Below are positions 21,659 to 32,105 of a stretch of DNA of 64,000 nt, one piece after another. The stretch lies in assembly GCA_027604705.1 (NCBI GenBank), contig JADHYV010000005.1, forward strand, positions 553,726-617,725. Direction: 5' to 3'. This stretch comes from Allomyces arbusculus (Eukaryota; Blastocladiomycota; Blastocladiomycetes; Blastocladiales; Blastocladiaceae). Within the stretch, counting starts at the first letter, position 1, and each line of letters begins with the position of its first letter. The notes beneath the pieces are model-generated. The model was given only the letters and a program-made list of their open reading frames with translations, was not told the DNA's origin and searched no databases. A program made the position numbers and the translations under genes.

Positions 21659-22539
21659 TCAGTCCACAGTCATGCCCCTGACCGCGTCCACGTCGTCGTC
21701 GATGTGGCGCACCTTGGCATCAAACTTGATCAAAATCGTCGTACGGAACGGGAACCCTGCAACGGGCACCGTATGCGCCGTGACCCGTGCCGGGAACCCG
21801 CTCCCATCCAGCATCGCCTCGACAATCCCGGCCACAAACGCGCCCGTGTTCAGTTGCGCCATTTCTTTTGGGATCGAAATGTACCGGTTCACGACGAGGT
21901 CGTTGTCGCTGATCATGTCTACACAGACCGCACGGTGAGCAGTGGAAAACCAGGCGGGAGTGAGAGCGGACACATACACTCGTCGTCGTGCTCCGACGAC
22001 TTTTCAAGTGAATCCGCGGGCTTGCCAAACAGGGCTTTCCAGACGTTGGTGTTGATGAACAGCAGCGCATTGAGTAACTTCACGTCACGCTTCGATCCGC
22101 GGTCCCGGAAGACGAGCAATTCCAGCAGCCGTTGGCCGACGCGGTACCCGACGAGGTTTAGGCTAGTCGCGTACGGACGGGTTGGTTCGGGTCAGCAACG
22201 CGGCGCGACACGACGGGGGGGCAGAGGGAGCTGGTGGAGGGCAGGTACCGCTTCTCCAAATCCTGGATCCCCTTGACGTGTTTCTGCGAATACTGCACAA
22301 GTTCGGAAAATAGGAACGCAAACGCGCTCAGCGAGACCTGGCCATGGCGCACACGGAGCCGGTCAGCGTCGTCGTGGTGATTGCACGCAACGTTTGGCAT
22401 GCGTGCAGGATACCTCGCCAACGCGTGGCCTCGTAATCGACCGGTCGAGCTGCGCGCGCGTGCGCGCGTCGCCCGCGCCCACGACCGACCCGCCAATCGA
22501 CGAGAGCCGCGAGTTCATGCCGCTGAGCGCTTGCTGCAT
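21659..22539 (-). CDS. TRS31: TRAPP complex subunit 5 (TRAPPC5/Trs31)
   Basis: Four exons: 22414-22539, 22249-22337, 21978-22162 and 21659-21918 (introns 76, 86 and 59 nt), giving 219 residues. It is a core Bet3-fold subunit of the TRAPP tethering/Rab1 (Ypt1) GEF complexes acting at ER-Golgi and Golgi membranes. Matching blocks are SLSAFAFLFSELVQYSQKHV, LNLVGYRVGQRLLELLVFRD, WKALFGKPADSLEKS and, after the last intron, YMISDNDLVVNRYISIPKEM followed by AFVAGIVEAMLDGSGFPARV. The junction DDE|Y comes from a perfect GTATGT donor. The N-terminus (MQQALSGMNSRLSSIGG) is longer than in yeast and looks disordered. It is convergent with mS33. Confidence 0.93.
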
Positions 22540-23123
22540 GGTGGAGATCTGGGGAAATGGATCGGAGCGTGGATTGCTGGTGGTTGGGCTTGGACGCGGT
22601 TGCAGCTGCTTGAGGTGGTGCTGCCGGTTCAATGACGAATGGAGCGTGGCGGAGAACAGTCGAGGATGTCGAACGTGAGCAACACGCTGGTGGGTGCGAG
22701 ACGAGTTCGTGTGTGACGGGGGGGGACTAAACCACGATCCACGACCACCGCTCCCGAACACTGCGACGGCAGACGATCGCGCCAAGGTGGCCTCTATCTC
22801 AGTGTCGTGTATCGTGTATTTATATGGACATGATGGGCCCGCAAGGGGCATGCGCGCACAACAGGAAGCCCACCAAAAAATTAACCAGACAAACTGCAAA
22901 ATCGAAACACAAGACAGGCTCGTCCCACGATCGGGACCTGACAGAGGGGTGGACAGGCACGACATGCCGTTGGGCAACAAGAGGGAGGGGCGCACGAGGA
23001 TGCAGATAAGCAAGGTGAGCGGGAGAGGCGGAGAAGACAAAGAATGGGTGGCCTAGCCAGAAGAGGACACGTCCCCAGCTGCCAGGGCGCGAGAAAGAGG
23101 GAGAGGGGCAATCATGCCGCATG
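22540..23123. other. Intergenic between TRAPPC5 and a Pro/Ser-rich gene
   Basis: Contains the TRAPPC5 promoter and the 3' flank of the Pro/Ser-rich gene (both minus strand). A TATTTATATGG element near 22816 (TATA-like) and less GC-rich sequence at about 22860-22920 are the only notable features. Confidence 0.4.
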
Positions 23124-25820
23124 TCATGGCCCCGCGGCCACAGGCGTCCGTGGACTCCCCACGGTCGACCGCACCGGCGAATCCTCATCCAAGTCGCGCA
23201 TCGCGCGATGAATCTGCGCGACCAAATGCGCCACCTCTGGATCGACCTCCTCTCCACCCTCTTTATCCTTGACCGGCTCGACTGCGGGCGCCGTCTCCGC
23301 CGCAGGCGACTCGTCGTCGCACAACCCGGCATACGCAGCAATCAAATCCATGGTCGCCTCCTGCGCCGGTTTCGGCGACGACGGTTCCAGCACTGGCCCC
23401 ACCGCCGCCGAGTCCTTGGACGCGCGCTTACTGCCCTTCCCCGCCGACCGCGCGCGCTTCAGCGTGCCTGGTACGTCCGCCGCGACCGCCGACAAAAGAT
23501 CACGCAGCGTCCTCGGTTTCGTGCTCGCCGACGGACTCGTCACGGACTGCGGCGGTGAGGGACTCGCGGCGCGCCGCAGCGGCGGCGGAAGGTCCTTGGG
23601 CACCGGTTCCGGCGGCGGCGTCGGCGGTGCACCTCCCGTCATGGCGGGCGTCGAGCTGGAAAGAAAACTCGCAAGCATCGCGCGTTCCTCGTCGACCGTG
23701 CGCGCCATGAGCGATTCGAGCCGAGACACGTCGTCGGCACTTGGCGGTGCCGCCGCGGCGGGACTCGTTGGTGGTGGCGCGTCGGTGTCCCCGTCGGCCG
23801 CGACCGTCGGCACGTCCGCTGCGGCAGGCGGGAGGGATGACCGTGCCGCTGACACGACGGATGACCTCGATCGCGAGAGGGACCGTTTACTCGACCCCCC
23901 AGTTGTAGCGCCGACTCCGGCAGCCAGGGCGTCCAAGTCCGACCCGATCCACGACGGTAACCGCCACGCATCCCCACCGTCGATCCCCGGATCCGAATCC
24001 GCAATCAGCTTCGGCGTCAGCGAAATACGTTTCGTCACGTGCGCCGGTGGCAACCAGGCAGCATCCAACGCCGCGTCGTCGTCGGGCATCGTCGACGCGC
24101 GCGACCGCGACGCCGCGGGCGATCGCGACCGGGACGTCGGTGGTGGCGGGAGCGGTGCGGGAACCGGGACCGCCACCGCCGTCACGTGCGCGGTCGCCGT
24201 CGTCGTGGGGGACATGGGCGGGACGGGCGGGACCGAGCCCGCCGGTGGCGGCATCGGTGGTGGCGGAGCGGCGGCTGCGCGGGGGCCCGAGGGCGTGCGC
24301 GACCGTGAGCCCGTGGGGATTGTCCGCGCGGAGGTCCGGCTCGGCGGGCGGGGCGGGAGCGGCGCGGTCTCTTCTTCGCCGTCGACTTCGACCACATGGA
24401 CGAGCGGCGACGCGGCAGAGACGGCGTGTGCGGCGTTGCGTGCGGGGGACGCGGCGCGGACCATCGAGTGCGGCGCGTCGAGTCGCGGGAGGTCCGAAAA
24501 GGACATGGATCGCCGCCGTAACGCGGGGGACGGTGGTGGGTGCGCGGCACGCGGGCGTTGTGAGGTGCCTGCTGGTGGTGGAGGCGTAGAGCGTGGGAGG
24601 GACGCGAACCCCGTCGTTTGTTGCCGCAGCGCGGCCTCGGCGAGCGGGACGACCCCGGCAAGGACCGTGCGCGCGGTCGCGGCAACGAGGTGCGGCGAGG
24701 AAATGGAGACGCGCCTTGGTTCCTCGGCCAAGTCAAAACTGCCGCGAATCGAAGACGGGGTCGCCAGGTCCGGCGGTCCCGAGCGCGGCAAAGTACCAGC
24801 CCCACGCGTCGACGACGACGAGGACCGCGTCGCGGACGAAAACCCGTCCGCGAGCGTGCGCGCCAACATGCGGAACACGCCGGGCGACTTGCGTTTCTTT
24901 TGCGTTGCCGGCGAGAGCATCGCGGGCGTCGGTGGCGGTGGGGCCGGGATCCCGTTGCCCGGTGGGGGCGTGACCGTGATTCCAACGCGCGCCAACGCAC
25001 GCAATCGCGCCGCCGCGTCGTTGTCGGCCTCGTCAGAGTCGCTCGATTCGTCCAAGGTACGCTGCCGAGCGAGAACGCCCGCGGCGACGGGGGACCTTGG
25101 CGCGGGCGCGTGCACGGTCGGGCCCAAGGGGACGGCACCGGGGTTGCTGGATGCGGCGACGGCGACAGGGGCTGAAATGACGGACCGCAGCCGCGCGCGG
25201 ACGGCGTCGTCGCTGTCGGAATCGGACGTGTCGGCGTTGCCCAGACCGGACGCGCGCGGTTTGGTCGGCGAGAAGAGCAGCATCATCGACCCGCGCGACC
25301 GGCGCCGGCGATGGTGCGTGGCCGAGGTCGGGGTTGTGGCCGTCGTGGGCGGCGCGAGCGCCGGTGCGCCTGCCAGGAGCAAGGGCGCGGCATGCGGCGG
25401 CGAGGTGGCGAGTGCGAGCGGCGGGGGTGGTGGCGGCACATGGTGATGCGGTTGCTGCTGTTGCAGGTGCGCGCGCTCGTCGAGGCGGCGGCGGCGGCGG
25501 TCAAGCAGCGATTCGTGCGGGTGCAACGGGTCGGCGAGCGTGGAAAAAGTGGGCGAGGCCGGGATCGCTGCTGTTGCGGGTGGAGGAGCAGCGGCGGCGG
25601 CCAAGTCGGGCGCGTGCCGCGCCATGCCGCCGTTGTCGTTGTCGTTGTCGTCCAGGACATCGACGTCCTCGTCCTCGCCCGCTCCGCGCGACTCGTGCTC
25701 GGGCAGAGGTTGCAGCGCGTGCAGCATGGAGACGGCGCCCGGCGCCGTGCCCGACGAGACGTGCACAAAGGATGCGCGCACGGGCGCCGAGATGGAGGGA
25801 CGCGCCGGCGGCTTGCCCAT
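23124..25820 (-). CDS. Large Pro/Ser/Ala-rich, largely disordered protein, unidentified
   Basis: Single exon, 898 residues, from the ATG at 25820. The frame is open further upstream, but there the translation is Arg/Ala/Gly-rich and looks like GC-rich spacer. The protein is dominated by Pro, Ser, Ala and Arg with many SP and RS sites and acidic patches such as EDEDVDVLDDNDNDN near the N-terminus. A Gln/His patch (QQQQPHHH) and several poly-Pro runs (PPPPPP) could bind SH3, WW or EVH1 domains. A small ordered part lies at the C-terminus (EVDPEVAHLVAQIHRAMRDL). No catalytic domain is visible. The layout suggests a scaffold, cytoskeletal or signalling adaptor regulated by phosphorylation; this is inference. 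It is divergent from the gene at 26455. Confidence 0.6.
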   Translation of the reverse strand: MGKPPARPSISAPVRASFVHVSSGTAPGAVSMLHALQPLPEHESRGAGEDEDVDVLDDNDNDNGGMARHAPDLAAAAAPPPATAAIPASPTFSTLADPLHPHESLLDRRRRRLDERAHLQQQQPHHHVPPPPPPLALATSPPHAAPLLLAGAPALAPPTTATTPTSATHHRRRRSRGSMMLLFSPTKPRASGLGNADTSDSDSDDAVRARLRSVISAPVAVAASSNPGAVPLGPTVHAPAPRSPVAAGVLARQRTLDESSDSDEADNDAAARLRALARVGITVTPPPGNGIPAPPPPTPAMLSPATQKKRKSPGVFRMLARTLADGFSSATRSSSSSTRGAGTLPRSGPPDLATPSSIRGSFDLAEEPRRVSISSPHLVAATARTVLAGVVPLAEAALRQQTTGFASLPRSTPPPPAGTSQRPRAAHPPPSPALRRRSMSFSDLPRLDAPHSMVRAASPARNAAHAVSAASPLVHVVEVDGEEETAPLPPRPPSRTSARTIPTGSRSRTPSGPRAAAAPPPPMPPPAGSVPPVPPMSPTTTATAHVTAVAVPVPAPLPPPPTSRSRSPAASRSRASTMPDDDAALDAAWLPPAHVTKRISLTPKLIADSDPGIDGGDAWRLPSWIGSDLDALAAGVGATTGGSSKRSLSRSRSSVVSAARSSLPPAAADVPTVAADGDTDAPPPTSPAAAAPPSADDVSRLESLMARTVDEERAMLASFLSSSTPAMTGGAPPTPPPEPVPKDLPPPLRRAASPSPPQSVTSPSASTKPRTLRDLLSAVAADVPGTLKRARSAGKGSKRASKDSAAVGPVLEPSSPKPAQEATMDLIAAYAGLCDDESPAAETAPAVEPVKDKEGGEEVDPEVAHLVAQIHRAMRDLDEDSPVRSTVGSPRTPVAAGP

Positions 25821-26454
25821 CGTGGAGGCGGTGTCGCGGGGCGAGTGCGGCGAGCGGGGCGGGGCGGGGCGGCGCTTGCCGTTGGCGTGTTCGTGGTAGT
25901 GCGTGAGTGCTCGAGCGCGGTTGCTTTGGGGCGGCGGCGGGGAGCGGGCGGGCGCGCGCCGGCGCGACAGAGCCGCTGGCCGGGTGGGCGACCGTGCGCG
26001 ACGGTCTGTGCGACGTGTCGGTGGTTGGCGTGGTGGAGGCACAGGGCGGGGAGCCAGCGTCGCATTTCGCCCCCGGGTCGCACGCGTGGCAACGGTGGGC
26101 GCGGTGGCGGCGGCCGCCTGCGAACGGCCGCGCTGCGAGGGATCTGCAGGCCGGGGCCACGCCGCGGCCGTGCCACTCGGCGCGCCCACGTGTGCCCACC
26201 GCCCTCCCACGCCCCGCCCACGTGGCCGCGTCGGGCCTGCGAGACGTCCCGCACCGCATCGCCGGTCGAGGACGCAAGCCGGCCGCGGCCGCTGCGGCGC
26301 ACCGCACCACGCACGACGCGCACTGCCAGCGCACACACGACTTGGTGCACTCCGACCCTCGACACTCCACCGCGCACGCCGGCGCCAACGATGCCGCTCG
26401 CGAGGCCACGGCACCCACCCACCTGACGCTGCATGGACCCGACACAAGACGGCC
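25821..26454. promoter_or_regulatory. Divergent promoter region between two large disordered-protein genes
   Basis: 634 bp of very GC-rich sequence separate the start codons of the minus-strand gene (25820) and the plus-strand gene (26455). Open frames here are Arg/Ala/Gly-rich and look non-coding. No TATA box was found. Confidence 0.4.
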
Positions 26455-28639
26455 ATGCCCCCGCTCAGCGACCCCTTTTCCGCCGACTCGGCCACCACCG
26501 ACGGCTTCCACTTCGACTACGACATCGACCGCAAGGAACAGCTTGCCAGCGCCTTACTGCACGTCGAAGAATGGCTCAACGACGGTTGGTATCTGCCGAG
26601 GAGGCCCAGCACCGGACGACGCTGCCAACTTCGTCGATTAAACGCGATCTTGTAGAGATTGCCGCGCTCGACCCACAAATCATCGGCGGTACCGACCTCG
26701 TTGCCGAGGCTGCGCGCTGGAAGCAGCGGTTCCCGCACTTTCGGTGCGTGCTCTGGCCGCTTCTGGCTGCCAACGACGTCGCCGAGACTGAACGATACGT
26801 TCATCCTCCACAGCGTCCGCGGCACTGCAATACCACGGCCAAACGACACCGCCCCACCCGACCCGCTCGCGGTGGCGATTGCCGCGCCCGAAGTGGACCC
26901 ACCACTAACAACCATCGGCAAACCGTCATGGGCCATCCCATCGTCGATGCTCGATTGGCCCGCCGTCGCGCCCGCCCTCGACTGGCTTCTGTGCCCAAGG
27001 CAGGACACGCACGATGCCTGGTGCGTGGTCTCCACCCGGCTTCTCGTGCTCTGTGAGCATGCACAGCTCACGGCGCGACTCTGTTCCCAGGATTGTGTTT
27101 GCGCAGGATGACGCCGTCGACACGGGCGCATTTGGCCCACCACCACGAATCCCGCTAATCGAGCTCGCGCGCGGCACCGACCTCGCATCCCTGCAGCTGC
27201 CAGACCCACCATCCTCCGCGTTTGCTCTCCTCCGCACCGACCCGACGACGCTCTATTTCGCGCCTCACACGAGCACCGTCACTGTCTATGACCTCGTCCA
27301 GCTTCTCTCTTCCTCCTCCACCAGCTCCGATTTCTCTCTCTTTGAACTTGAGCCCACCTGGGACCCGACCTCTTCACCCCTCACCGACGCTGTTGCCGTC
27401 CCGATCCTCGGCCCTGCTGCAGGTACCGACACGGTCGACCTTGCGCACGGCACCCCACCACTGTCCGCCGAAGAGCTTGAGCAATACAAGCACCATGCGC
27501 GGCACGACAGTGTCGCGTCATCACTCGCGTCGGCCGACCGGTTATGGAGTCTGTCGGACGAACTCCTCTCATCATTACCGGATACGTGGAGTAGTTGCGG
27601 TAGTTGGGTGCACGATGACGAGGATGACGACGACTTGGCCGCGATTCGCACCGCCGAAGACTCGGACGACGGCGATGACGACGACGACGGCTGGCCGCGC
27701 CCCGGGTCCATACTCACGCTCAATGGCACCGCCTGCACAACCACCGCTCGTCCCGCCGCCGCTCCGCGGTTCCCACCCCGTCCATCAGCGCCGCCACCAC
27801 CGCCCCTCGCCGCCCGCGCACGGCTTTCATCCGCCCACCCGCGTTCGACTACCGGGTGGCCGCCCGCACCTACCGCCGCCGCAACCACCCGGCTCCCATC
27901 CGCGCGATCCACGCACGCGGCACCGCTTCCGGCCATCACCTCCCGCCCAAATACCGCGCACCCGCCCTCCTCCTCCTCCTCGACTCGACCGGGCAGCGAC
28001 CGGCTCGCGGCACTCGTCTGTGGTCGGGCCGCTCCACTGCACGCGAAAGCGCGGTGCGCCTCGCCCGTGCGCGGCGGCGGTGCCCCGGCGTCGGCGTGGA
28101 CTGCGCGGCCGACGACGGCGGGCGTGCATTTGGCCCCGCCCGCGGTGGGTTCGAGGCCGGGATCCACGCGGCTCGCGCCATTGGCGCCGGCACGGGTCTC
28201 GCACGCGCCGGGGGTCGCGTGGCCGCGCGCGGCGTCGGCACATCCGGGGGTGGCAGCGGGGACGACGGGGATGAGGCGGCCGGTCCAGCGTGGACCGGTG
28301 GTGGGGGCGGGCTCGGCGTCACACCACGTCACGATCGAGGAGAGCAGCGGTGGTGGTGGTGGCGCCGGTGGCACGTCGCCGCGCACGCGCGCGCTGGCGT
28401 CGGCGAGAGCAAGGAGTCCGGTGCTCGCGCGGGCCGCCGGTGGGGGGCGTAACGCGGCACGCGTGACGGCGGGTCCGGACGTGCATCCCAGTGGAGATGC
28501 GGGGCCGTGGGGGTCGCCACCACCCTCACCACCGCCCCCGCCAGGTGGGGAGGGCCACGGCGGCACGGTGGATGCGTTTGGGCGCGTGGTCTCGGCGCGC
28601 ACGGGGCGGCGGATTCCGGTGCTGGTGGCGCGCAGATGA
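26455..28639 (+). CDS. Unidentified protein with ordered N-terminal domain and long disordered tail
   Basis: Four exons: 26455-26584, 26656-26743, 26814-27020 and 27091-28639. The introns are 71, 70 and 70 nt, the second with a GACTGAACG branch point. They join to 657 residues. The N-terminal ~260 residues look folded: DGFHFDYDIDRKEQLASALL, then QIIGGTDLVAEAARWKQRF, then SSMLDWPAVAPALDWLLCPR and SSAFALLRTDPTTLYFAPH. The rest is Pro/Ser/Ala/Arg-rich with an acidic cluster (HDDEDDDDL) and Gly runs (SGGGGGAGG). I recognise no family. The near-uniform intron length and the in-frame junctions make this a convincing gene. It is transcribed toward muskelin and divergent from the Pro-rich gene on its left, with no evidence for a shared function. 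Confidence 0.65.
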
Positions 28640-28872
28640 GCGCGCGCGTGGGCGGGATCGGCGGGTGGAGTGGGGCACCGGCGTATGTGAATCAAATCAT
28701 TCCAGATCATTTCCATGGCGCTCATTGAGGGCGGCAAGGCGCGTCCCGCGAGCACGACGAGCGGTCAGGTGGACGGCACGTGCGTGTCCCGCGTGTCTCC
28801 CTCGCTTGGCCGTACGACGTCGCGCCCACGGCCGCCGCCGTGCCGTCCGCATCGTCGTCCGCGACGTGCTCG

Positions 28873-28879
28873 TATAAAA
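28873..28879 (+). promoter_or_regulatory. TATA box of the muskelin gene
   Basis: TATAAAA in the 413-bp spacer, 174 bp before the muskelin ATG. Confidence 0.55.
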
Positions 28880-29052
28880 CGGCCGCGGCCCTCGTTCACG
28901 GCGCAACCTCCCGCAGTGACCGCGCTGCTTGCCCGGCAGCACCGCGCCGCCGCCCGATCCGACTCTTGCCGCTTGATCCGCATTCGCTCGCCTGATCCAC
29001 TCTCTCGCGCTCGACCGTCTCTTCCACCCTCCACTCTACCATCACCATCATC

Positions 29053-31739
29053 ATGAACTCCTCCAACTCGGCCGCGTCCCCGCACGGGTCCGCGCCCAAC
29101 CTCCCCGCTGCCGGCGCATCCGCCGCGGCTGCAGCCCTGCCCAAGCTCGCGACCCCGGCATGGCCGCCGACCTCGTCCAGTCCAGCGCGCCCGGCCGCCA
29201 CCGCTTCCTCGCCCGCCATCTCCGCCGCTGGGCTCGCGACCGACCTCGACCTGACGACGACCCCACCTTCCGCAACCTGGGGCCCCATGTCCCCACTCGC
29301 CGCGGCCGTCGCGTCCTCACCCATGGCCATCTCGCCCGACGGGACACTCGCCGGCGTGCGCGCGACCCCGCTACCTTACGCGATCCACGACGTGTCGTCG
29401 GCACAACCGCCCTACCACGCACACCACATCCAGTACTCCCGCCCGCACGACGAGGCTTCGCGGTGGACGTCGCGGTCGACCGACCAGGCGCAGTACCTGA
29501 CGGTCGTACTTCCGGCGCCCTCGATTGTTACGTCGCTCGTGTTTGGCAAATTCCACAAGCCGCACGTGTGCAATTTGCAGGAGTTTCGCGTGTTTGCCGG
29601 GATGTCGCCCGACACGCTCACGGAAGTCTTCCACGGCGGCCTCGAAAACACGAGCGAGACGGAAACGATTGCCGTCAAGCACCGCGTCGCGTCGACGCCC
29701 GGGTCCGCCATCGCCGACTCGATGACCCCGGCGGCGTTCCCCGTGCAATTCATCAAGATCGTCCCGCACGCGGCCTACCAGCGCGACTTCCCCTTCTCCA
29801 TCTGGTACCTCGAAGTGCACGGGATTGCCGACCCGCAGATCGTTGCGCAATGCACGCGCGAGTACGCGCACTGGCGTGACTTGCTCGCGCTGCGCGCGTG
29901 CCTGGCATTCACCCGCCGCCGACCGCACTTGCACGCCGCGCACGCGGCGCTTTTGGCCTCGGCCCCGCCCGGATTGGCCGTCGACGCGCCGATCGTCGCA
30001 CACTTGTTTGACGCGCTTGTGCGCCGCGCCGACTACGTGCAGGCCGAACAGATTCTCGACGAGGCCGCGGCACGTGGGATCTTGGGCGAGGCGATTGCCG
30101 AGTCCCCCTGGCGGCCGCAGTGGCGCAAGATCGTCCCCGCTGGTGGGGCGAGTCCGGGCGCGCGCGCCGGGCACCAGGCGGTTCTCGACTCACTGGGCAA
30201 CGCAATCTACCTGTTTGGCGGGTGGGACGGGGCGCAGGATCTCGGCGACTTCTGGCGGTTTGATCTTTCGAGTGAAACCTGGACGTGTTTGGCGCGCGAC
30301 GTGCGCGCGCACCGCGGGCCGAGTCCGCGGTCGTGCCATCGCGCGGTCATGGATGTTGGGAGGCGGTGCATGTACGTCCTGGGCCGGTACGTCGAGAACG
30401 GGGTACCCGCAGAACCGGATTTCTGGCGGTGGGACGTGGAGTCTGGCCGGTGGACGTGTTTGAGTGGGGATACGGCGGCGGAAGGCGGGCCCGCGACGGT
30501 CTATGATCACCAGATGGTCTTGGATGAATCAGAGCAGGTGGTTTACGTGTTTGGTGGCCGCGTCTGTGGGGTGCTGTCGCCGGCCGACGGTGGTGGCGCG
30601 CGCACGACCGAGTACTCGGGACTGTTCAAGTACGCGATTCGCAACGGGACGTGGGAGCAGATCCAGTACGTTCCCCTCTTCCCACTTCCAATTCCCTCGT
30701 CACCAGTCACCCAACTCACCTCGCTCCCGGTAGACTCGCATCGACCCCGGGCTCGACCGACGTCAAGCCGCGCACGGGCCACGCCATGACCTTCCACGCG
30801 CGCGCACGACAACTCCTGGTTCTCGGCGGCCAACGCGGCCGCGAAGCCTACGGCCACTTCCTGGCCATTGACGTCGACAAGCACACCGCCGCGAAACTCC
30901 CGACCTGTGCGGCCCCCGCGGGCACCGCCGCGAACCAGCGCGCCGTGCTCGACGACGAGTCGAATGCCCTCCTCGTCTTGTCGCACGTCGTTCCGCAACC
31001 GGCGACGGGCGGATCCGCGGCCGCAAGCGCCGTCGCGCAGCATGCGGCAGCGGCGGCAGCGGCGCACGCAGCCGCAGGGGGTCCGACCGCGTCGAGCGGG
31101 TCCCCCGTGTCGCCGACCTCGGCCACGAGTTCCTCGACGGCGACGCGTCGCGCGCACGTGCAATCCGCGGCCTCGACCGCGGCCGCTCGCGCGGCGCGCG
31201 CCGCACGGCCGGCGCTCTGGACCTACCGCGTCGCCACGGGCGAGTGGACGCGGACGCCCATCAGCCCCTCGGCGACGGACGGCGAGCCGCCCGCCCGATT
31301 CGCGCACACTTTGACCGTGCACACGCGCGCACGCACCGCCTACCTGTTTGGCGGGAACCCGAACGACCGCACCTCGCCGCAGACGCGGCTCGGGGATATG
31401 TGGGCGCTGGACATGCATGCGCCGTCCTTGGACGCGGTGGTGCGTGCGGTCACGTTCCATGTCCGTCGGGCGCGACTGGTCGAGATGGCGCGCCGTGGGG
31501 ATGTGGGTGCGGCATTGGAGTATCTGAGGGAGAAGGTGACGCCGGTCGCGCCGAGCGCGGCGGAGGTAAGTGAATTGGCGGCGGGCGTGTTCTTGGCGAT
31601 GGGCGGGATGGAACAGGGGGACAGTGAGGATGGCGGGTGGACTGAGCGGTTGGCCGTGTTTGATGCGCTCGTGCCGTGGTTCCCGGCGCGGATGCGGCCG
31701 CCGGTCGCGGACGTGGTGGATTTTATGCCGGTCGCGTGA
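29053..31739 (+). CDS. MKLN1: Muskelin (kelch-repeat subunit of the CTLH/GID E3 ligase)
   Basis: Two exons, 29053-30665 and 30734-31739 (68-nt intron, GTACGT ... CCGGTAG), give 872 residues. In order: a disordered Ala/Ser/Pro N-terminus (~1-105); the discoidin-like muskelin N domain (IHDVSSAQPPYHAHHIQYS, then YLTVVLPAPSIVTSLVFGKF, NLQEFRVFAG, FPFSIWYLEVHGI; ~106-265); a helical LisH/CTLH-like region (to ~355). Kelch repeats follow, for example NAIYLFGGWDGAQDLGDFWR, YVFGGRVCG and RQLLVLGGQRGREAYGHF. The C-terminal helical part (AALEYLREKVTP) closes it. Muskelin is known as a substrate-recruiting or scaffolding subunit of the CTLH (GID) ubiquitin ligase. An Ala-rich insert near 31040-31200 interrupts the last kelch blades. 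Animal muskelin is ~735 residues, so this is longer by its N-terminus and that insert. The intron is supported by continuity of kelch repeats across it. Confidence 0.93.
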
Positions 31740-32105
31740 AGGCGCGCGATGGATGGTGGATGAGGAGGGGGGACTGGAGGAAGGAAGACTGGTGGCGGGG
31801 TCTGATGGGGGGACTTGCATCAATTGATCATAAATGCACGGCACATTGGGGATATTCTTGGGCCCTTGGCCAAGGCCGTGACCGCGAGCTGTGTCGGATC
31901 CCGGGTGAGCACAGCGTCCAGCAGGTCCTCTATCTCACAGTGCTGTCGCGACGCGGTCGGCCGTATCGTGCTGCACGCGGTTCAGGAATCCATGTTGACT
32001 GAAGTAGGTACGTGAACAACAAACTTCCATTTCCACACAATCACCGCCTCTCCGCGACCTCGGTCGCAACTCTCCACCCATCCACGGGACGCGTGCGCGT
32101 CGCTC
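31740..32105. other. Convergent 3' flanks of muskelin and INTS2
   Basis: 366 bp between the two stop codons. A minus-strand open stretch (EDLLDAVLTRDPTQLAV, near 31930-31870) looks partly coding but is not needed by either gene model. It could be an alternative last exon of INTS2. Confidence 0.4.

Noticed and set aside
23269-25446. 725-codon open frame on the plus strand
   Set aside because: Antisense to the Pro/Ser-rich gene; Gly/Arg/Ala-rich translation typical of the complementary strand of GC-rich coding DNA.
25903-26655. Overlapping long frames in the divergent promoter
   Set aside because: Arg/Ala/Gly-rich in all frames; only the part from 26455 has protein-like composition and continues through introns.
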